Below, in pieces: positions 32,246-43,504 of a stretch of 64,000 nucleotides of DNA (positions within the stretch are counted from its first letter, which is position 1; every line of letters begins with the position of its first letter). This DNA is from Saturnia japonica (Eukaryota; Arthropoda; Insecta; Lepidoptera; Saturniidae). The translations under genes and the position numbers were made by a program. Under the pieces are notes generated by a model. It had not been told where the DNA came from. It was given only the letters and a program-made list of their open reading frames with translations, and did not search any database. The stretch spans positions 4,030,001 through 4,094,000 of the forward strand of contig CM065320.1 in assembly GCA_033032175.1 (NCBI GenBank), in the 5' to 3' direction.

Positions 32246-33854
32246 TTAATGTATGTAAAATACATCACATTCTCAGCATATCCATTACGAATCAATGTTA
32301 TTTGTTGTATACAATTTTTAAGATAGAAGATTATCCAATAATAATTGCCAGTAGAATAATGCTGTTTATTTTAGTATTGCTTCAGCTCGAGTGTGCTTTA
32401 TAATATTCCTATTTTTAGTTACCTACCTAGTATATTATCTTTATGCTTTTGTACTTCATATTGAATTTGTATTCATCACATCTTAAATATTATGGCCATG
32501 TCTTACCGAAAGTACGAGTCATAATCGTAGTTTTAAGGTATTGAGGTACATTCAGATTATATTATACACCTATACTACTCACCTAGACCAACTAGAGCAA
32601 TACAATACATTCAATGGTGATAGGACATAATTATTCTAAAGCCCGTCTGACTAACTACCACTTTGATGTTGAAAATTTGTCGTCAAGCACCTATAGGTGT
32701 GCGTTACCGTCTTGAGCCGCTTAATCATTCAAAATCTATTGAGATAGTGATGAAAACTATAAAGTTAAAGAAAATACCTGCTATACACTTTTCTTTTATC
32801 ACATTTCATAAGTGTTCGATGTGATTGTACAATAAAATATCAGGTTCGGTGAAGCTGTAAAAACAATAAAATGTAATCATTTCTTGCGCTGCAGTCTAAA
32901 ACACTAACATGTAGTAAGTTTTTAGTAAATCGAAGCTCGCAAATTCAGGAATTTAAAAAAATATTTTTTTACTCTATTTAGGTCCTATCAAGGTACCTAT
33001 GTCCTGTGTTAAATGTAAATGAAAATTAAAATTTTACTTAGATTTTTCATTTATTGTTACCTTAAAAATATAATAAACAAAATTTTTATTTTATTTTACG
33101 ACTCGATCTTATTAAAAAGCTGCAAGAAGCGAAGAATTTTTTGTTCCCTTTAATGAAGACGTAGGTCTGGTAAAATTTTGTTATTAAACAATCTCATAGC
33201 TTATTGAAAAATTAACTTTAAGATTTATTTCCAACGGTAATAAATTCTTTAAAGTGTTCAAAATACTCCATTAAAAAAAAAAATTAATTAATTATTAATA
33301 CTTTAAAAAATATTTTATATGAAGTACTTACTCCCTTTAGACGCTGCATACGCTTCTTGAAATTGACCTATTTTTAGCACTAAATTAAAATTATGAATAT
33401 TACAGATAGAGTTTCGGGGGTGCGGCAGTTATGCGGGATTATTGCTTATTTCATAATTGTTTATAGTTTTGAAATATTCGCAAAAAAACTAAATACCAAC
33501 TTTCTTTATTTTCTAACTTTATTTGTTTACTTTTGTAATTTTTTATGTGCTGAAAAATGGCTTTAATACATTTTTCCAGACATACTTCCGTATCGAATGA
33601 TCTATCGGACGTATTTTTACTAGCTTTATCTCTATTTTTTACGATTTTTAACTTGTGAACTACACTAAGTTGGCCCGGCAAGAAATTCGATCGTGGTTAT
33701 ATTTTTTTTAGTCTTTGTCGACTTTCCCGATTGACCAAATCTTTTCCCGAGCATATTTGACCTTTGATACGGTGGTCACAACCGGGGTCGTCATTATGAT
33801 AGAACACGGTTTGCACTCTATATTTATTTTTTATTATATTAACAAATAAGGTAG
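32246..33854. other. AT-rich spacer with a 24-bp retroposed insert
   Basis: No gene seen. 33061-33300 is extremely A/T-rich. The short mini-SINE insert at 32839 is listed separately. Confidence 0.45.
32839..32862 (+). mobile_element. Severely 3'-truncated mini-SINE with 10-bp duplication
   Basis: The 24-bp insert ends GGTTCGGTGAAGCTGTAAAA, the first part of the mini-SINE, and is flanked by ACAATAAAAT on both sides (32829-32838 and 32863-32872). Such a short insert suggests priming or truncation at the internal AAAA. Confidence 0.7.
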
Positions 33855-34010
33855 CAAACAAACCTACGACCCGGTTGAAGATAAGCGGTTACCGTAACCA
33901 ATGAACGCTTGTAACACGAGAAGTATCACTAGCACTTTGCTGACCCCTCTGACACCTTCTCCAAGTAGCTTTGAAAACCCTACTTACCGCAGGAATAAAA
34001 CACAAGGTGT
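33855..34010 (+). repeat. SINE-like dispersed repeat
   Basis: The order GTAGCAAACAAACCTACGAC, AGATAAGCGGTTACCGTAACC, GTATCACTAGCACTTTGCTG resembles a lepidopteran repeat whose usual form reads GGTGATAAGC...GCGTTGCCGACC. A diverged direct copy lies at 57455-57600. Confidence 0.5.
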
Positions 34011-34360
34011 TCTGTAGGGTGGACGTATTTTACCAGTCAGGATACACCGACTAGAGAGAAATTTCCAAAGAGATTTCTTTGTGCCTTACCTCTTTTCCAA
34101 TAGATAAGGTACCTCTTCTCTAATAGACATATTTAATATCATATTCAAAAATGTTGTCGGTTTTGTCATATTTTCGTGAAATTCTAGAAATACTAATTTG
34201 ATAAATTATTTGAATTTTCATTTCGCTTACCTCGTGAAAACGTTGGAACACGGTGTATTAAAAAAAGCAACAATAACCGCTGGAACTATAATCTTCAATA
34301 TGAAGTAGCTATATCGTATACAGATAAGATTGGTTTGAGTGTATAGGTGTTACTCGGTGC

Positions 34361-35345
34361 CAGTAGCGGCTCGTAAAAATTTATAAGAGTGTTCACTAAA
34401 ACAGCGCTCACTCTACTGAAGTGATAGAAATAAAATAAAGTATATGTTTCCAAAGTTTCATGCGACAGATTTTAAAAGCCTTGTCCGTAATATATTGTGT
34501 ATAAACGTTGTAATCATTTTCCAAGTTTGTTAGAAATGATTTCTATTTCTCCTTTCTTATTTTTAACTAGTTATGGAATAATTATATAAACACAAACTAA
34601 ACAAACAAATCAGAAACATAATTAAATGAAAACAAAACCATACGATTCGCCTGTAGGAGTTTTTGGCGGGGTCTTTTATTGACATGTTGTGGTTTTGACC
34701 CCATATTGTGTAATATTGGTGGCGTTTTGCGTGATATAGTTTTGTTTTTGTGCATAAGTGAAGTGGATTATAAATATAAACTGAAAGCATTAATTCTGGG
34801 ATCCCACAAAAACTCCAAGATAGTTCTAACAAGGGAGCCACCATCTTGTTAGAATACTGATATCATCATAAAACAACACACTATATTCACTTGATAATGG
34901 TAGTAATAGTTTTCATTATACAGGACTAGTTATCAAGTTAGGAAAAAGAAGGAGAAGGATTCGGGTGTAAAATGCAACGCAGGAGCGCCACTCCAGATTG
35001 GGTGCTTTTCTCATATTTTTTGTTTCACGTGCCGGGCCGCATAGATTGCTCTCTTTCGCACTCATTGAATTCCTTGCTTGTCGTTGTATTGAACTTTGTT
35101 TCTAAGGAGCACAATCGTTAGCGTTCCACTTAGTACAACTTAATACCAAATCCTTTTGTTTTACGTAATTGTTTTTCCTGAAATGCTATGTTTAGGTTAA
35201 AGTGTAAATGGTTGTTAATATATACATGTTACCTAAATAAAATACATAAGTACGAATAAGGAAGGAACCCAAAACACATTTTGTTCAGTCATTATTTTTT
35301 GTGGGAGTGCACTGCACCAGCGCTCCTTAGGACGAGCCGCCACTG
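34361..35345. mobile_element. 985-bp non-autonomous hAT with perfect 8-bp duplication
   Basis: The left end CAGTAGCGGCTCGT and right end ACGAGCCGCCACTG are inverted complements with one mismatch. CTCGGTGC lies directly outside both ends (34353-34360 and 35346-35353). CAGTGGCGG-type ends plus an 8-bp duplication define a hAT. No transposase frame inside. Confidence 0.92.
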
Positions 35346-35407
35346 CTCGGTGCCCTTTCTGTCCCTGATATCTTTTACTTAGTACATACTAGTACTACAT
35401 ACATACA

Positions 35408-35678
35408 TCTATACTAAAATTATATAGAGGAAATATTTTATTTTTTATTTGTAACGGATAAACTCAAAAACTACTGAACCAATTTTAAAAATACTTTCAC
35501 CAATATAAAGCTACAGTATCAGCGAGTAATATAGGCTTTAATATAATTTGAACAATTGGATTATTCCTTATATAAAATGTCGATAGTTTTACGCAAATTA
35601 TAAAAAATGCCAACACGGGTGCGTTGGCAATGACTGTCGTATAAAATTAACACGGGTGAAATCGTGAGGCACAGCTAG
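35408..35678 (+). mobile_element. Short Helitron, complete ends
   Basis: Starts TCTATACTAAAATTATATAG after an A and ends GTGAGGCACAGCTAG before a T. Internal text (AAACTACTGAACCAATTTT) is standard for lepidopteran Helitrons of the Lep1 kind. 271 bp, non-coding. Confidence 0.75.
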
Positions 35679-38013
35679 TACTGTATACATTGTTACGTAG
35701 TACATAATACCTCAATACATACAATTCACATTTTCATATGATTGATAAATTCATTATATAGATGTTTAAAGTAACTACTATAAGAATACCTTTATAAGTA
35801 TGTGTGTATATATATAGAGTGTAGCTTAATTATAGTCAATGATTTTATTTTCCAGGTAAGTACAAGGTCTCAGGGGAAGATGCGGACTTTTATCGAATTT
35901 CGATACGTTCAGCGTCGTGAGTAATAAATGGGTACACATTTACATTCAACGGTGTGATAATTTCATTCGTGAATGTGTGTTATTCATGTTTATGCATATT
36001 ATGGAAATTCTATCTTGATAACAGTTTACGAGTAAATTTAATTTGATGGGTATATAAGTTATATGTACCTACAAGATAATAGAAACGTGTTTTATATAGT
36101 ATCATATTAAAGTTTGTACAATAAGAGATTTTTTCTTGTTTTTTTTTTGGTCTTAACTATTAGGATGACGTTGGCCTAGTGGTTTTTATGCATTTTATTT
36201 TAAGTAGCTAGAAATCAAGTTTTATAAAGGGCGTCAGCACTGTCAGGTTTTGGCAATATATCACGTAGGAAGGCACCCTATTTCCACGTATTGAGGCCAA
36301 TGCGCCAGAGTTTATTTGTTTGATTTTGTCGCATTTCATCAATACTTGATGCATATCTTAACGTTTATCGCATTTTTTAAAATTACGTAAAACATCTTTT
36401 CATCATGTAAAATAGTTTTCATGTCTTCATAACTACATAGCGTGAATTACATCACGTCCATTAAAAGTACATTGGACTGAAATAACCATTAAATTTTAAT
36501 TGTTATAATTAACTAATTTAGTAAGTAATTAGGTTGAGATTACTTGAGAGTCAAAGCATCTTTGCTTTCTTATATATAGCCCTGGGTTACATGGTATTGG
36601 GTAGCAAACTTATTTTATATTTAATTTTCTTTTCCAGCATACATTACTAATTGCACAATTACAATAACAATTACTGAATCAAACTGTAAAGTTTATTTGA
36701 AGAACAATTTATTATAAATGTAATCATTTTGGATCACACTTTTGTTTTTAATTATTTCTCTTGAGTTAGAATAGCGTCTCACAGATCTCTGTGCTCACGG
36801 CAGTTTTACAATCTAGATGTAATATGTTAGGGGTCTAAAACGAATAGGTACTTCTATTATCACAGCAAACGTCTATTGAAATCTCGATGTAGTTATTTAA
36901 CTTCATTTTTCATTTGATTTAGCTATATTCGCGCTGCTGGGTTCCAACTTCCCATGTGGTTATTTGTTACCCCAGTTGATCACGACCACTATAAATCTGG
37001 TGTTTTTCCGCATAAAAGTGTCGTGTCCCGGGATCATTCTAGTAATAAAGCGGGATGGTAGAGATCAGTACCCAACTGGGTCACGACAAAACTGACACAG
37101 TGACAAACCTTTACTTTGTCGAATTTCGGTATCAGTCAGTATACGCTGGATATACATCCAGCTGTCGAGAGGCTTACTGGCCGGCAGTGGCATGACAGCG
37201 GTGACCGGCAATGGAATGCTATTCTTAAACCACTATAAAAATACTGATACAGAAAACTTTCGAGTTTAGTTTTTAAGGGTATTAAGTAATTTATAAGTGT
37301 TTAACTACGGATATGATTGCAGCCCTGTTTGGAGTTGATTATAGAAAAGGCTATGAAGTCTTGGAGTTTTCATAGAATATCAGGTAGACTGCAAAAAAGT
37401 TTATTAATTTCTGTGAGTTAAATAAGAACGTAACTTTATAAATTCAAATATACTATAGTTATGTTTAATTTTTTTGTTCATTCCGTAAGGAAATCCTTTC
37501 GGAATAGGCTCATTAGTGATTACTTAAGAATTCTACCAGAGTATACCAATGTACGTAATTGTTACTACGTAGCCTTTGTAACGGAGATTACGGTTTGAAC
37601 ACTTTGTACGGGTCACGAGCGTAGAGCGCGTTTATTGCGACCTATGAAACATTATCCAACATTCCATTATCTAGTTTGTACCCTAATTCGATTACGGTGG
37701 TTCGCGAGGTGCTTTTTTTTTTGCAAAGTTTTCAAAATAGCATTACTTCGTATAATCTAAGTACACGTAAATACAGGCATGTATCAATATTTATTTTTAA
37801 GAAAAAATCTATCAGTAGGTAAACACTTTTTTTCTTGCGTAACATATTTATTAGATCAATTTTGCTTGACTTTGTAGGCGTATACATTTAAACAAGGTAT
37901 GTATTGTGTGATTCAAGCCTTGAAATTAGGTAGATTATATAATAGATTAATGTTATATTCAAATAAATATTTAGTTCGATAAAAAGAATAGATGGTTCAT
38001 TCCATTTTCTTTT
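35679..38013. other. Spacer, possibly intronic
   Basis: No repeats with recognisable ends. It contains the candidate recursive splice site at 35855. 36940-37210 is less AT-rich but shows no supported exon. Confidence 0.4.
35842..35861 (+). promoter_or_regulatory. Candidate recursive (zero-length exon) splice site
   Basis: The sequence TTTTATTTTCCAG joined directly to GTAAGTAC (junction 35855/35856) combines a strong 3' splice site with a strong 5' splice site. This is the arrangement of ratchet points in long insect introns. A further donor, GTGAGT, lies at 35917, 61 bp downstream, suitable for initial exon definition. It could instead mark a real 61-nt exon (35856-35916), which is open in the phase needed by the microexon at 39576. 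Confidence 0.4.
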
Positions 38014-38086
38014 TTAGATTTGACTACATTGTTAGCCTTAGAGGCCCTAAAGCCGCTGCGGCTTTTACAGCTTCACCGGACTTGAA
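38014..38086 (-). mobile_element. Mini-SINE, copy with 17-bp target duplication
   Basis: A minus-strand copy containing AAAGCCGCAGCGGCTTT, a perfect 8-bp hairpin around one base. Flanked by TCATTCCATTTTCTTTT at 37997-38013 and 38087-38103, identical over 17 bp, so the insertion is recent enough to keep its duplication intact. Confidence 0.9.
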
Positions 38087-38103
38087 TCATTCCATTTTCT
38101 TTT

Positions 38104-39575
38104 CATTGTGATTTTTATGTCCCGTACCTATGTGTGCTAATGCCGTGTCGCAATGAATAGTTTAAAAATGTTAGAGTACAGTTTAAAATAAATATAACAA
38201 TTTATCTAAAGAATGTCTATCAAATTCATTTTATATTAGTAACGTGGATGAATGATTCAATACAGTGGCATGAAAAATTTAAAGTTGTATTCTAATTTTT
38301 TTGTTTTGTATTTGCAGCAAAATGCATTTGCACTTTCATTTTGTCTTTAAAATAGAATGAAAATATGCATACATAAAACTAAAAAAGTTTGCTTACAGAA
38401 TAAAAAAAAGTTTATTAATAAAGTAATAAGTGGTTACAATGGATAACTAATAAAAATAGTTAGCAGTATAGGATTATTAAGTATCTATTTAATATTTGTT
38501 TAATTATCTTATGCCCAGATAAAAGGACATAAATATTTATTTACAGTGAGTTTGTTTCATGTATATAATAATATAAGCCCAATTGTATAAACATTAAAGT
38601 ACGATAACTTGTGTTACGAATTCAAGAAAATAATATGTAACGAAGTGTAAAGTCAAGTAATACGAAAGTATATTTATATTGAGATGCTTTGTAGTAACAA
38701 TAACAAATATAACTTTCAATTTTATTCAATTTCTAATTGTATTCAATAATGTGGATAGAAAAGTGTTCGTAATAATTTTATTATAATACAAAAATATACC
38801 AAAAAAATAAACCAGAGGGTGCTTTCTTTTTCTTTGAATAATACGGAAAAACGACAAAAAATACACGAGATCCGTGAACTGGAAATGTGGTATAAACCTC
38901 TTCATCAAAGTATAATTATAATTGCTAATAGCCGACTTAATTATGCAAAAAATTTAAAATGTTTTAGCAATTTCGGCTTCTAAACTCCATTTTTATCATT
39001 AGCTGTGTAAGAGAAATACGATACCTTAAAATTTTCTGTACTGACGGATTTTTTAAAATTATAAATACAAATTTGCTTTGTATTGCTTTTATTTTCACGT
39101 TAAATTATGTATTAAGATCTTTTTTGTCAAGGCCTCATGGGGAAACTGTTAGAACTTGCATAAATTTTAATGTAAATACCTTTGTCATAACTACTCTTGC
39201 CGCAAAGGAGCAGTGCTCGCACTTCGTGTTCCAGCGTCAAGAGTGTGACTGGCAACACACATTGGCATATGAGGCGTTCAAACTCAGCCCTCAAATCAGA
39301 TAACTTTATCGTTGGTTGACCTCAGTTAGAACTACGTTCTCATTTAAGGTTGATTATACATGTAGGTATATAGATAGGTACAAGCTGCAGATGCAACTTA
39401 ACATTTGGTAAATGGCTTGTCTGTTTACAAAGAAGGTTTTTAATTTTTTTTAAACAGTTTTGTGTTATACGTATTTTTTTTATTTTTTTTGGTTAAATTA
39501 TATTACAACTATTATTATGTCAATTATAGCCAAGTGTTATATAGATAACTGTTTTGTATTTTTTATATCATCTAG
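38104..39575. other. AT-rich spacer, possibly intronic
   Basis: No gene seen. Runs of A/T dominate; a 76-codon open frame at 39073-39303 has no family features. Confidence 0.4.
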
Positions 39576-39607
39576 GCAAAGCACAGTCCATGGTTCAACA
39601 CGACAAA
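39576..39607 (+). CDS. Candidate 32-nt microexon
   Basis: Preceded by the pyrimidine-rich acceptor TATTTTTTATATCATCTAG and followed by the donor GTGAGTAAT. With two bases completing the previous codon it reads KAQSMVQHDK, in phase with the exon at 40031 and with the phase-1 end at 25408. Small and without recognisable homology. Confidence 0.35.
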
Positions 39608-39699
39608 GTGAGTAATTTTTGAGAGTGTCCCATCAAAGCTTTATTGCTTTACTACCTTGCAGACATTTTTATCCCAAGCATAGGCAAACACTTAGCTGT

Positions 39700-39880
39700 G
39701 CTTAAAAGTGTTTGACGGAATGTGAGGAATGTAAGATATGGGGCACGGAGCGAGGGCGGCGGGACGCGACCGCCCGCCCTAGCTCCACGCTAGCATCAAC
39801 CATTCGACAGTCGGCCTCTTGGCCCCAAACAGCGCGCAATTTAGTTATCATTGCTTATGCTTGTTCTGGTTTTATTCGTA
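39700..39880. promoter_or_regulatory. Local GC/CpG-rich block with inverted repeat
   Basis: AGGGCGGCGGGACGCGACCG and the adjacent CCCGCCCT form a GC-rich inverted repeat in a region otherwise about 70% A/T. It could be an alternative promoter of the putative gene or a transposon relic. No exon boundary is visible. Confidence 0.3.
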
Positions 39881-40030
39881 AACATAGTTCGAGTTACGCG
39901 TTCGGGTAGCTTTTGAAAAAATTAACACAAATATTTTCATCGATTTCTTTTAACAAAAGTATTGTAGTACTTTAATTTTAAAAGTGTCTACTGTCTTCAT
40001 AAATTCTAATTTGTGGCTTATTATCGAAAG

Positions 40031-40109
40031 TCATGTGTGGTGATCATCAAGCAGCCGCCTCTGCAGGGTGATCGTTTGAATGTATTCAACATCGTCACCA
40101 CGTCTCCTG
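40031..40109 (+). CDS. Candidate coding exon of an unidentified gene
   Basis: The frame starting TCA at 40031 is open and reads SCVVIIKQPPLQGDRLNVFN, then IVTTSPG. It ends at a strong donor GTAAGT at 40110, with one base left over. The amino-acid mix and balanced codons stand out from surrounding A/T-rich sequence, making this the best-supported non-egghead exon here. The acceptor (ATTATCGAAAG) has a weak pyrimidine tract. I do not recognise the protein, and no continuation exon was identified downstream. Confidence 0.5.
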
Positions 40110-40869
40110 GTAAGTATCAATTATATTCATAAATTGTATTTACATATTTAATATTCTTGTCTATGTACATACATTATGCCACTATGAATATTTGTCAAAT
40201 TTGATCTAGTGTTACGTTCACTTTTATGGATTTATTAATAAATTTGTAATTAACATTAATTTAATATGTTATGGTTTTTTAATTGGTAAAATACTAATTA
40301 ATCTTTTTCGCGTTGTTGACGACAAGCGGTAGGTATATTAATACAATCCCTAAATTCATGCAGGTTTTAAAAAATATTCACGAACATCAATCTTTTATAT
40401 GCAATCACTATTTTCAAATGCTTTTTTATCTTATCGTCAATGCTTTAACTCAGTCCACCGTGTCATTATTATAGCCATTATACCTAAAACAATGGAAAAA
40501 TGATATACGGTTATGACGCACAGAGTTAAAGGCCACTACGTGATTTAAAGTTAGTAAAAGTGCACATTAGTATTTTATCTGCTATCCGTAATCTACGTAT
40601 CACTATTTATGTATAAAATAATTATACTAAATTTTAGTTTAGTATAGTTTACTATTACTACTTGATTGTAGTACTATTTGTACTTTAAAAATAAAACCTA
40701 AAACAAGGGAAATAATAAAAAAGGACCACGACTTTATAATTATAATTAGTAAGTAACAGTTAATAATGAAATTAATATTTATTCCATATTTAAAAATATT
40801 TAAATAAAAAAAAAATATTAAGTCACAATTTCACACACGGCCATTTAATTCCAAACTAAGCAAAGCTTG
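40110..40869. other. AT-rich spacer, possibly intronic
   Basis: No repeats or exons recognised. If 40031-40109 is an exon, this is the start of its downstream intron. Confidence 0.4.
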
Positions 40870-41035
40870 TAATATGGTAACTAAACAGCTGCTATACATA
40901 CATATACAGTTATTTAACACTCAGATACATAACTGACATTTATGCTCATCACACAAAGTCAGTCATGGGCGGGGATCGAACCCGCGACCTCTCGACTCAA
41001 TAGTAGCGTTTACTATACCACTGAGCCACGAGGCC
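40870..41035 (-). repeat. tRNA-derived SINE, minus strand
   Basis: On the minus strand GGCCTCGTGGCTCAGTGGTA resembles a tRNA A-box region and GGTTCGATCCC (complement at 40973-40983) a B box. The flanks do not form an acceptor stem, so this is a SINE, not a tRNA gene. The 3' part (ACACAAAGTCAGTC, TAACTGACATTTATG) recurs at 59800-59870. Confidence 0.65.
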
Positions 41036-41099
41036 TGATATAATAAAATATATTATCATTATAGTAATGACGTCGGTTCTTAACTTTAACTTAATCATA

Positions 41100-41465
41100 C
41101 TATAAGAATATTGTTAACTACTTGGTCTGGCAGACGTTCTGCCCTTTTCAATGGTCAATATCTCGACCACAGCGCCACCTATTCCTTTTTTTCCTGAAAA
41201 CTTTTCCATAACCATAAACAAAACAAAAAAGAATTACACATATCCATCCTTAGAATCGTCAGTTATGGGTCTTGGGTTCATACAAAAATCCGATAGAAAA
41301 AAGAACGTTCAGTTTTTCCCGAATTTGAAATCTTTTCGATAAATTTGTCCAATATTTTATACCATAAAAACCTAATTCGGGCTATTACAAACTTCTTAAA
41401 ATAAAAAATAACCATATCGGTCCAGCCTTTCATAAGTGATTCACTTACCAACTAACAAACAGCAT
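41100..41465 (-). repeat. Interspersed repeat with CGTCTGCCAGACC-type end
   Basis: GGTCTGGCAGACGTTCTGCC at 41124 resembles the GGCAGACGTTGTTTTGCC start of a common lepidopteran repeat. The 3' part 41345-41460 matches 42775-42905 (AAAACCT, CGGGCTATTA, ATCGGTC...CAGTCG/CAGCC, TTCACTTACCAACTA). Non-coding. Confidence 0.5.
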
Positions 41466-43224
41466 TAAATTTTTATTTACATCTTTATTGAATTGTATTC
41501 AGAATTTATAGCACAAATTTCAAATGATAATAAAATTATACTGGAAGATTACATTTCTCATTTATTAGGTCCTAAATATTAATTACAATGAGGAAACAAA
41601 AGTGATAAATATGTAAATATACACAGATCTTTATCTCGATGTTACTTTCAAAACATGTTATAAGTTCAATAGATTATTGTAAGCAAGAATACCGAATGGC
41701 TACTAACAATAGGCTGTTATTGCCGCAGTTATTTCTAGTTTAGTATCGCACACATCTGAAGATACATTTACAACACAGCGACTATAAACCTGTAAATATA
41801 ACTCAGTCTCACCGGAAAGAATACGAACATAGTTTCAACTAAATATTTACCTACGTTAAACTAAAATCGTGTTGTTATTGCATTGAACACGGCCGTTTTC
41901 AACACTTCCATATTTCACCGCTTTGAATTATAACAATTGCTACTAGTATGGGTAACGCGGCAACAGTGTGTTAACAATATAACCATTCCATTATTGAATA
42001 TTTCTATTGTTACTTTGATTTATTACGTTACTAATAAACTAAGCAGGCGTTTTAGGTTACCATTAAATAATTGAAAGCGTCTGTTTATAATAGCATTTAA
42101 TAAAAACCAAATGTTGTTAACTGAAAGAACTGAAGCTGAAAACATTTAACTACTACATACTTTGTCAGCTATACATAATTATATTATATATCATGATGAT
42201 GATAATATTTATATACTTATAATAAAATGGTAGAGATTCATATTGAATATATAAAAAAATATGGGGATAAAGTATATGTTACAGATTATATTAAAATGAG
42301 TTGAAATACAACTTATTCCGAGGACTTATTTTGTTGAATGATCTAGTACACTATTTACTTATAAGTACGGGTTAAGGTGTAAATATGATATACAGAAAAC
42401 TTTAAAAACATAAAATTGAAACAAGACAGAGCTTTTATTATATGCTAGTTTGAAGTCCAAATATAAATATAAAACTTCACAATAAAACATTACGCATTTT
42501 CCTTTATGTGTCCGATATATTTATTACCTACTTATTAAATTAAAGAAATGTTACGTGCATAGACAGCATCTCCGGTATGCCTATTTTCGATGACTCGGAA
42601 TGTACCTGCTGTTCTTATTTATTTAATAAAAAATACTGTTTGACTATACGTGACTTGGTTTTAAGTTATATTAAACTAAAAAATGTGATATAGAATCCCT
42701 ACAATCCCTGCAGGACCATAACGAAAAAAAGACAAAAAAATCATTGGTATAAAAAGTAATTGCAGTATTTTAAAAATTTTCAAAATTATTGGATAACTTT
42801 TGAAAATTTTTTTAGCCTAAAAACTTTATAGGGCTATTATTAATATTAAAAAAAATAGCTAAATCGGTCTTCAGTCGTTCTTATGCGAATCGCTCACCAA
42901 CTAGATGTAACGTATTAAATGAATAATACATAATTATAACGAGTTAAATGTGAACGTTGGGTATTTTCTATTGTAATTTATCACAATTACTTTATTACTG
43001 TAATCGTTTAATGTTAAGTGAATTAAGAGGTGATTTCAATCAAATCATCCAATGGACTAGTCGATATAAGAATATTAAATTTGGCTTACATCCAAATATC
43101 GTTGTGTAGAATAGTAAAAGGTATCTATTAGGTTCTTGCAATAAAAATTAAATAAATATTACCAAAAGAACAAATGTTGTAAATAGTTCAATAAAACTTA
43201 TTGAATTATACAATTTAATAGTAT
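41466..43224. other. AT-rich spacer with one repeat fragment
   Basis: 42775-42905 is the direct partner of 41345-41460. No gene seen elsewhere. Confidence 0.45.
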
Positions 43225-43410
43225 AAAAAGGGAGCAATTCTTGTGTATATGTAATTGGTTTCTCGGAAACGTCTCCAACGATTTGGATGAATTTTGTATT
43301 TAGATTATATTTTACATTCTAAATTTACCTAGATAGGTGTTTTTTTTTTTTTTTTTTGTAAGACACCGAATGCCGACCTTTTCGCCGCTCAATCGCCTAG
43401 ATATTTATTT
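43225..43410 (+). repeat. GAGCAATTCTTG-type repeat, copy 1
   Basis: GGAGCAATTCTTGTGTATAT, TGGTTTCTCGGAAACGTCTC, TTTACCTAGATAGGTGT and AAGACACCGA recur in the same order at 44935-45110. A T-run of about 17 follows the AGGTGT block. Confidence 0.65.
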
Positions 43411-43504
43411 GTAACATCACAACCACACATTTATAGTATTTCTTATTTATCGATTTCTCGAAAGGGTTAATTTTTATATTACTTACTTTATTAGTTTCTT
43501 AATA

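Noticed and set aside
40960..41035. tRNA gene on the minus strand
   Set aside because: A- and B-box-like sequences are present, but the 5' and 3' ends cannot pair into an acceptor stem; it fits a tRNA-derived SINE.
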